Part shown: one piece after another, positions 59,232 through 64,000 of the stretch
Position numbering within the stretch: the first letter of the stretch is position 1
Layout of the letters: each line of letters opens with the position of its first letter
Assembly: GCF_029382225.1 (NCBI RefSeq)
Contig: NZ_JARLTC010000031.1
Coordinates: 62,001 to 126,000 of the forward strand
Direction of reading: 5' to 3'
Origin: Spongiactinospora sp. TRM90649
GTDB lineage: Bacteria > Actinomycetota > Actinomycetes > Streptosporangiales > Streptosporangiaceae
Length of the DNA: 64,000 nt
Notes under the pieces: generated by a model
The model's database searches: none
What the model saw: only the letters and a program-made list of their open reading frames with translations
What the model was told of the DNA's origin: nothing
Made by a program: the position numbers and the translations under genes

Positions 59232-61364
59232 GTGGAAGTGAGCCGATATACCACCGGCGGCGGCGTCGGTGTGGAGGTCTCGACGGCCGACGTGCCGGAG
59301 ACCGTGTTCGAGGAGATCGTCACCGCGCTGGGCGAGCGGCGCGGCGGCGTGCTCTCGTCGGGCATGGAGTACCCCGGCCGTTACAGCCGCTGGCACCTGG
59401 CCTACGTCGATCCCTGCCTGGAGATCGTGGCCAGGGGCCGGAGGATCTCGGCGCGCGCGCTCAACGAGCGCGGCAGGGTCGTGCTGCCCGCCGTCGCCAC
59501 CTGCCTGCTCGCGGCGGGCAAGCCGACCGGCGAGCCGTCCGCCGAGCACGTCGAGGTGCACGTTGCCGAGTCCGCGGACCTGCTCCCCGAAGAGATGCGC
59601 AGCCGCCGCCCGACCGTGTTCACCGCGATCCGCGAGGTCATCTCCGCGTTCCGCGGCCCGGACGGTCACCTGGGCCTGTACGGCTCCTTCGGCTACGACC
59701 TGGCCTTCCAGTTCGAGCCCATCCGGCAGGCCCTCACCCGCCCGGCCGACCAGCGCGACCTGGTGCTGCACCTGCCGGACCGGATCACGGTCATCGACCG
59801 CAAGCGGGAGACCAGCAAGGAGTTCCGCTACGAGTTCACCGTGGACGGCGTCTCGACGCACGGGCTGCCCAGGGAAGGGGAGAGCGTCCCGCTGCCCGCC
59901 GTGCCCGCCCAGGTGCCCGGGAACCCCGAGCAGGGCAAGTACGCCGAGGTGGTCGCCGCCGCCAAGGAGCGGTTCGTCCGGGGCGACCTGTTCGAGGTGG
60001 TCCCCGGCCAGGTCTTCCACGCCCCCTGCGCCGACCCGGCCGAGTTCTTCCGCGTGCTGCGCCACAGCAACCCCGCGCCCTACGAGTTCCTGTTCAACCT
60101 CGGCGACGGCGAGCACCTGGTCGGCGCCTCGCCCGAGATGTTCGTCCGCGTCAGCGGCGACCGCGTCGAGACCTGCCCCATCTCCGGCACGATCGCCAGG
60201 GGCAGCAACCCGGTCGAGGACGCCGAGGCCATCCGGACCCTCCTCTCCAGCGTCAAGGAGGAGTCCGAGCTGACCATGTGCACCGACGTGGACCGCAACG
60301 ACAAGTCGCGGGTCTGCGTGCCGGGCACCGTCCAGGTCATCGGCCGCCGCCAGATCGAGATGTACTCGCGCCTCATCCACACCGTGGACCACATCGAGGG
60401 ACGGCTGCGCCCCGAGTTCGACGCGCTGGACGCCTTCCTCACCCACATGTGGGCGGTCACCGTCACCGGCGCCCCGAAGACCTGGGCGATGCAGTTCATC
60501 GAGGACCACGAGGCGACCACCCGGCGGTGGTACGGCGGCGCCGTCGGCGTCCTGGGCTTCGACGGGTCGATGAACACCGGCCTGACCCTGCGCACGGCGC
60601 AGATCAGGGGCGGCGTCGCGGCGGTGCGCGCCGGGGCGACGCTGCTGTTCGACTCCGACCCGGCCGCCGAGGAGCGCGAGACCGAGCTGAAGGCCAGCGC
60701 CCTGCTCGGCGCGCTCGCCTCCGTCGGCGCCCCCCAGGCCGAGGCCGAGGCGCCCCCCGTGGTGGAGCGGCCGGGCGAGGGCATGCGCGTGCTGCTCGTC
60801 GACTACGAGGACTCCTTCGTCAACACCCTGGCCGACTACTTCCGCCAGCAGGGCGCCGACGTGGTCACCCTGCGGCACGGTTTCCGCGAGTCGATGCTGG
60901 ACGAGGTCGCTCCAGACCTGGTGGTGTTGTCGCCGGGGCCCGGCTGGCCGTCCGACTTCGGCTGCGCGGCGCTGGTCGAACGGCTCTACGCGCTGGGGCT
61001 GCCGGTCTTCGGCGTCTGCCTCGGCCTGCAGGCGATGGTCGAGCACGCGGGCGGCGAGCTGTCCCTGCTGGCCACCCCCGAGCACGGCAAGCGCGGCCAG
61101 GTCATGCGCACCGGCGAGAGCCGTCTGCTGGACGGCCTGCCCGGCGAGTTCACCGCCGCCCGCTACCACTCGCTGCACACCACGCGCGAGGGCGTCAAGG
61201 GCTTCACGGCGACCGCGCACACGCCCGACGGCGCGGTGATGGCCATCGAGGACACCGCCAACCGGCGCTTCGCCGTGCAGTTCCACCCGGAGTCGATCCT
61301 CACCACCGAGGGCGGCGCGGGGGCGCGGGTCATCGCCAACGTGCTCCGGCTGGCCCGCCGCTGA
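59232..61364 (+). CDS. trpE: Fused anthranilate synthase (TrpE + TrpG)
   Basis: A 710-residue fusion that makes anthranilate from chorismate and glutamine, the first step to tryptophan. TrpE part (1-500): GLYGSFGYDLAFQFEP, EVVPGQVF, CPISGTIARGSNPVEDAEAI, CTDVDRNDKSRVCVPGTV, with the Mg2+ and chorismate residues. TrpG part (520-710): LLVDYEDSFVNTLADYF, LSPGPGWP, the amidotransferase Cys near 596 in FGVCLGLQAM, and FHPESILTTEGG. Start GTG 59232 is chosen because AAGGGG is 7 bases upstream. It follows its own attenuator. The rest of the trp pathway is not adjacent. Such fused forms may also serve secondary metabolism. Confidence 0.95.
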   Translation: MEVSRYTTGGGVGVEVSTADVPETVFEEIVTALGERRGGVLSSGMEYPGRYSRWHLAYVDPCLEIVARGRRISARALNERGRVVLPAVATCLLAAGKPTGEPSAEHVEVHVAESADLLPEEMRSRRPTVFTAIREVISAFRGPDGHLGLYGSFGYDLAFQFEPIRQALTRPADQRDLVLHLPDRITVIDRKRETSKEFRYEFTVDGVSTHGLPREGESVPLPAVPAQVPGNPEQGKYAEVVAAAKERFVRGDLFEVVPGQVFHAPCADPAEFFRVLRHSNPAPYEFLFNLGDGEHLVGASPEMFVRVSGDRVETCPISGTIARGSNPVEDAEAIRTLLSSVKEESELTMCTDVDRNDKSRVCVPGTVQVIGRRQIEMYSRLIHTVDHIEGRLRPEFDALDAFLTHMWAVTVTGAPKTWAMQFIEDHEATTRRWYGGAVGVLGFDGSMNTGLTLRTAQIRGGVAAVRAGATLLFDSDPAAEERETELKASALLGALASVGAPQAEAEAPPVVERPGEGMRVLLVDYEDSFVNTLADYFRQQGADVVTLRHGFRESMLDEVAPDLVVLSPGPGWPSDFGCAALVERLYALGLPVFGVCLGLQAMVEHAGGELSLLATPEHGKRGQVMRTGESRLLDGLPGEFTAARYHSLHTTREGVKGFTATAHTPDGAVMAIEDTANRRFAVQFHPESILTTEGGAGARVIANVLRLARR

Positions 61365-61371
61365 AGCCGCA

Positions 61372-61416
61372 CCGGGGGCCCGATCGCGCGTCCGCGCGCG
61401 CCGGGCGGGCCCCCGG
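61372..61416 (+). terminator. Terminator after trpE
   Basis: CCGGGGGCCC pairs perfectly with GGGCCCCCGG; the 25-base interior contains further GC-rich complementarity (GCGCG/CGCGC). It begins 7 bases after the stop. Confidence 0.7.
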
Positions 61417-61473
61417 CACTAGGCTCCTGCGCGTCAGCCGTCCCCGGTGGCGCCGCAAGCCTGGAGTTCGCCC

Positions 61474-62640
61474 ATGCCTCCTGCCGACGACCTGCCCGCC
61501 GGGCTCCCGCTGCCGGACCCGGTGCGGGAGGCGCTGCTCGCGCCGCTGGTCGACCACCACTGCCACGGGGTGCGCCGCGACGACCTCGGCCGGGCCGCCT
61601 TCGAACTGATGATCACCGAGTCGGCCTGGCCCGCGCCGCCCGGGACCACCCACTTCGACACCCCGATCGGCGCGGCGATCCGCCGCTGGTGCGCGCCGGT
61701 CCTCGACCTCGACCCGCACGCCCCCGCCGCCGTCTACGTGTCTCGCCGCGCCGAACTCGGCGCCGTTGAGGTGAACCGGCGGCTGCTGCGCAGGGCCGGG
61801 GTCGTCGCGTTCCTGGTGGACACCGGCCTGAACACCCCGGAGTTGCTGTCGGCGGCCGAGCTGGGCCGTCTGGGCGGCGCCGCGGCCGACGAGATCGTCC
61901 GGCTGGAGCGGGTCGAGCAGGAGGTCGCCGGATCGGCCACCGCGGCGGTCGACTACGTCGACTCGCTCGCCGCCGCGCTCGCCGCCCGCGCGGCCCGTGC
62001 CGTCGGCCTGAAGACCGTGGTCGCCTACCGGCACGGGCTGGACTTCGACCCGGCCAGGCCGAGCAGGGGCGCGGTCCTGGCCGCGGCGGGCCGCCGCCTC
62101 ACAGAGCCGGGGGAGCGCCTGTCGGACCCGGTCCTGCTGCGGCACCTGCTGTGGAACGGCATGGACGTGGCCAGGGACCGCTCGCTGCCCGTGCAGTTCC
62201 ACTGCGGCTACGGCGACCCCGACCTCGACCTGCACCGGGCCGACCCGGCGCGGATGACCGGGTTCATCAGGGCCGTGCAGCCGAGCGGCGTGCCGGTCGT
62301 GCTGCTGCACTGCTATCCGTTCCACCGGCAGGCCGCCTACCTGGCCAGTGTCTACCCGCACGTCTACGTTGACCTGGGGCTGGCGCTCACCCACACCGCC
62401 GCCGGGTCGGCCGCCGTGGTCGAGGAGATGCTGGAACTGGTCCCGTTCCACAAACAGCTGTTCAGCAGCGACTGCTACGGCGTGGCCGAGACGTGCCACC
62501 TGGGGGCGCTGTACTTCCGGCGCGGCCTCGCCCGCGCGCTGGCCGCGCGCATCGCCGAGGGGGAGTGGACCGCCGCCGACGCCGCCCGGGTGGCGCACAT
62601 GATCGGCGCGGGCAACGCCCGCCGCGTGTACAGGCTGTGA
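61474..62640 (+). CDS. Amidohydrolase-family protein (FluG-N-like)
   Basis: A 388-residue metal-dependent hydrolase fold: VDHHCHGV near residue 20 supplies the first metal His pair; later metal residues are in LPVQFHCGYGDPDLDLH, VVLLHCYPFHRQAAYLASVYPHVYVDLGL in outline, and FSSDCYG. The text resembles the amidohydrolase (nodulin/FluG N-terminal) group linked to glutamine-synthetase-like proteins, but no such domain follows here. ATG 61474 has TGGAG upstream. Substrate unknown. Its stop codon lies within the first unit of the 13-bp tandem repeat. Confidence 0.8.
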   Translation: MPPADDLPAGLPLPDPVREALLAPLVDHHCHGVRRDDLGRAAFELMITESAWPAPPGTTHFDTPIGAAIRRWCAPVLDLDPHAPAAVYVSRRAELGAVEVNRRLLRRAGVVAFLVDTGLNTPELLSAAELGRLGGAAADEIVRLERVEQEVAGSATAAVDYVDSLAAALAARAARAVGLKTVVAYRHGLDFDPARPSRGAVLAAAGRRLTEPGERLSDPVLLRHLLWNGMDVARDRSLPVQFHCGYGDPDLDLHRADPARMTGFIRAVQPSGVPVVLLHCYPFHRQAAYLASVYPHVYVDLGLALTHTAAGSAAVVEEMLELVPFHKQLFSSDCYGVAETCHLGALYFRRGLARALAARIAEGEWTAADAARVAHMIGAGNARRVYRL

Positions 62641-62727
62641 CTTCAGGCTGTGACTTGAGCTTGTGACCCGACCCCGTGACCGGAGCCTGTGACCGGAGCC
62701 TGTGACCGGAGCCTGTGACCGGAAACC
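62637..62727. repeat. Seven tandem 13-bp repeats (minisatellite)
   Basis: Units of 13 bases starting GTGAC, without gaps, at 62637, 62650, 62663, 62676, 62689, 62702 and 62715. The three in the middle-right are identical (GTGACCGGAGCCT); those at the edges have drifted. The first unit contains the TGA stop of the amidohydrolase, and the block ends about 60 bases before thyX. Confidence 0.85.
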
Positions 62728-62786
62728 GTCGGAGGCGGGGGATAGGCTTGCCGCGCTCCATGCCCCGGAAGAAAGGTCCCGTTTCG

Positions 62787-63512
62787 GTGACAGACGAAAG
62801 CCGTCCGAGTTTCCGCGACGACGTGACGGTCGAACTGGTCAAGCACAGCGCCTCCGACGCCGACGTGCTGTTCGCCGCCCGTGTCTCCACCCGTGGCGAG
62901 CAGTCGCTCGACGAACTGGGCAAAGACCCCGAGCGTTCCAAGGGCCTGCTCAACTACCTGATGCGCGACCGGCACGGGAGCCCGTTCGAGCACAACTCCA
63001 TGACCTTCTTCGTGAGCGCGCCGATCTTCGTGTTCCGCGAGTTCCACCGGCACCGGGTGTGGTCCTACAACGAGGAGAGCGGCCGGTACCGCGAGCTACG
63101 CCCGATCTTCTATGTGCCGGGCAGGTCGCGCAAGCTGGTGCAGGAGGGCAAGCCGGGGCGCTACGTCTTCAACGACGGCACCGACGAGCAGCACAAACTG
63201 GTCACCGAGGTCATGGAGTCGTCGTACCGTCACTCCTACGCCGCCTACCAGGAGATGCTGGAGGCCGGCATCGCCCGTGAGGTGGCCAGGGCGGTGCTGC
63301 CGGTCGGCCTGTTCTCCACCATGTACGCCACCTGCAACGCCCGCGCGCTGATGCACTTCCTGTCGCTGCGCACCAAGAGCGACGACGCCAAGGTGCCCTC
63401 GTTCCCGCAGCGCGAGATCGAGATGGTGGCGGAGAAGATGGAGGCGCTGTGGGCGGAGCTGATGCCGCTCACCCACGCCGCGTTCGTCGCCAACGGCCGC
63501 GTCGCGCCCTGA
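62787..63512 (+). CDS. thyX: FAD-dependent thymidylate synthase ThyX
   Basis: A 241-residue ThyX that methylates dUMP to dTMP with methylene-THF, FAD and NADPH. The family signature RHRVWSYNEESGRY is near residue 95, with FVFREFHRHR before it and RALMHFLSLR near 195, plus the Ser that binds dUMP. GTG 62787 gives the usual length and follows AAAGGT; ATG 62760 would add 9 residues. No thyA is in view. It is separated from the preceding gene by the tandem repeats. Confidence 0.95.
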   Translation: MTDESRPSFRDDVTVELVKHSASDADVLFAARVSTRGEQSLDELGKDPERSKGLLNYLMRDRHGSPFEHNSMTFFVSAPIFVFREFHRHRVWSYNEESGRYRELRPIFYVPGRSRKLVQEGKPGRYVFNDGTDEQHKLVTEVMESSYRHSYAAYQEMLEAGIAREVARAVLPVGLFSTMYATCNARALMHFLSLRTKSDDAKVPSFPQREIEMVAEKMEALWAELMPLTHAAFVANGRVAP

Positions 63513-63534
63513 TGCGGGGCCGCCCCGGCGGCGC

Positions 63535-63846
63535 TCACCAGCCGAGCGCGGGGAGTATGAAGATCTCCGCGCCCGGCGGCAGGTCGCATTCCAGGCCGCC
63601 GAGACGGCGGGTGCTCTCGCCGCACACCAGCAGCTTGATGTGCCGCCGGATGCGGCCGTAGTCGTCGCGCAGGCGCTCTTCGAGCACCGGGTGGGTGCGG
63701 CGCAGCGTGTCCAGCGCGCAGCGCAGGGTGGGGCACGGATGCCCCGCCTCGGCCACCGCGAACACGCGCACCTCGCCCGCCCCGCTCACCCAGTGGCGCA
63801 GCATGGACGGCAGGACGAAGGTCACCAGGGTGACGGCTCTGGCCAT
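63535..63846 (-). CDS. MoaD/ThiS-family (ubiquitin-like) protein
   Basis: A 103-residue protein with a beta-grasp outline: VTLVTFVLPSMLRHWVSGAGEVRV at the start, a helix (CALDTLRRTHPVLEERLRD), IKLLVCGESTRRLGGL and LPPGAEIFILPALGW. MoaD/ThiS proteins end in Gly-Gly; this one ends LGW, so it may not carry sulfur in the normal way. ATG 63846 begins 2 bases after the stop of the BNR-repeat gene upstream. This pair (propeller plus MoaD-like protein) is common in actinomycetes, with unknown role. Confidence 0.72.
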   Translation of the reverse strand: MARAVTLVTFVLPSMLRHWVSGAGEVRVFAVAEAGHPCPTLRCALDTLRRTHPVLEERLRDDYGRIRRHIKLLVCGESTRRLGGLECDLPPGAEIFILPALGW

Positions 63847-63848
63847 CG

Positions 63849-64000
63849 TCACAGCACCGCGGCGCGCACGGTGAGCACGTCGGGCAGGTGCGCCGCCACC
63901 CGTGACCACGTCTCGCCGTCATCGTGCGAGGCGTGGACCTCGCCGCCGCGCGTGCCGAAGAAGATCCCCGCGTCGGTCGCGCACATGGCGTCGCGCAGCA
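63849..64000 (-). CDS. BNR/WD40-like repeat protein, C-terminal end (rest outside window)
   Basis: The last 50 codons on the minus strand read LRDAMCATDAGIFFGTRGGE, ASHDDGETWSRVAAHLPDV and end TVRAAVL. ASHDDGETW is a BNR/Asp-box of sortilin- or YCF48-type beta-propeller proteins. The upstream part lies beyond the window edge. It is 2 bases from the MoaD/ThiS-like gene, which it precedes in an operon. Confidence 0.72.
   Translation of the reverse strand, partial: LRDAMCATDAGIFFGTRGGEVHASHDDGETWSRVAAHLPDVLTVRAAVL

Noticed and set aside
62637..62727. CRISPR-like array
   Set aside because: Units are 13 bases with no spacers and graded drift; this is a tandem minisatellite.

Overview
The window is GC-rich DNA (roughly 70 % or more) with dense genes, many GTG/TTG starts, strong purine-rich ribosome binding sites, several leaderless promoters and frequent ATGA/GTGA stop-start overlaps. 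Together with F420-type flavin enzymes, ThyX, a fused TrpE-TrpG, SoxR with its Fe-S cysteines and a divergent EF-Tu3-like protein, this points to a filamentous actinomycete, plausibly Streptosporangiales (inference; no rRNA gene is present to settle it). I saw no rRNA, tRNA, CRISPR array or complete insertion sequence.

Layout. 0-9 kb: end of an MFS transporter, a large ATPase-LuxR regulator, secreted propeller protein, DUF5925 AAA ATPase, two F420-type enzymes and a cell-wall amidase, with scars of a transglutaminase-like gene and an integrase. 9.6-20.4 kb: a stand-alone EF-Tu whose residues differ at several positions known to set sensitivity to EF-Tu antibiotics; a quinone oxidoreductase behind a SoxR-type operator; a second secreted propeller protein and an HNH lipoprotein; a probable glutarate-catabolic unit (CoA-transferase plus glutaryl-CoA dehydrogenase) facing its GntR regulator; two more flavin enzymes. 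20.4-28.8 kb: a translationally coupled four-gene redox operon (FOXRED2-like flavoprotein, alpha-hydroxy-acid oxidase, sulfotransferase-like protein, membrane-anchored P450) divergent from a LanC-like cyclase with an all-cysteine zinc site, then a beta-propeller protein and a sulfotransferase. This is the most likely unexplored system in the window.

28.9-36.8 kb: a second ATPase-LuxR regulator, a transglutaminase-like protein read from a leaderless promoter, a GNAT acetyltransferase, an IS1182-type transposase remnant, an XRE regulator and two related small proteins. 36.8-48.5 kb: an alpha/beta hydrolase with cysteine as apparent nucleophile, coupled to a GMC oxidoreductase with an extra C-terminal domain, then housekeeping and repair genes (M48-like protein without HExxH, LigD-type polymerase, NUDIX, phosphoglucomutase, SoxR, exopolyphosphatase, DUF72). 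48.6-58.6 kb: a very long disordered membrane-anchored protein, an anti-sigma-type kinase, a TetR/DHA2 exporter pair, a DUF5709 protein, a gutted ATPase-regulator remnant, a TetR gene, a frameshifted TauD-type dioxygenase with a textbook leaderless promoter, and a two-gene monocarboxylate permease unit. 58.6-64 kb: the trpEG gene under a complete ribosome-mediated attenuator with a leaderless 13-residue leader peptide containing two Trp codons, an amidohydrolase, a 13-bp minisatellite, thyX, and a MoaD/ThiS-type protein next to a BNR-repeat protein cut by the window edge.

Regulatory links visible inside the window: SoxR (45.9 kb) probably acts on the quinone oxidoreductase promoter (11.1 kb); the GntR protein on the glutarate unit; the TetR protein on its divergent exporter; tryptophan supply on trpEG.
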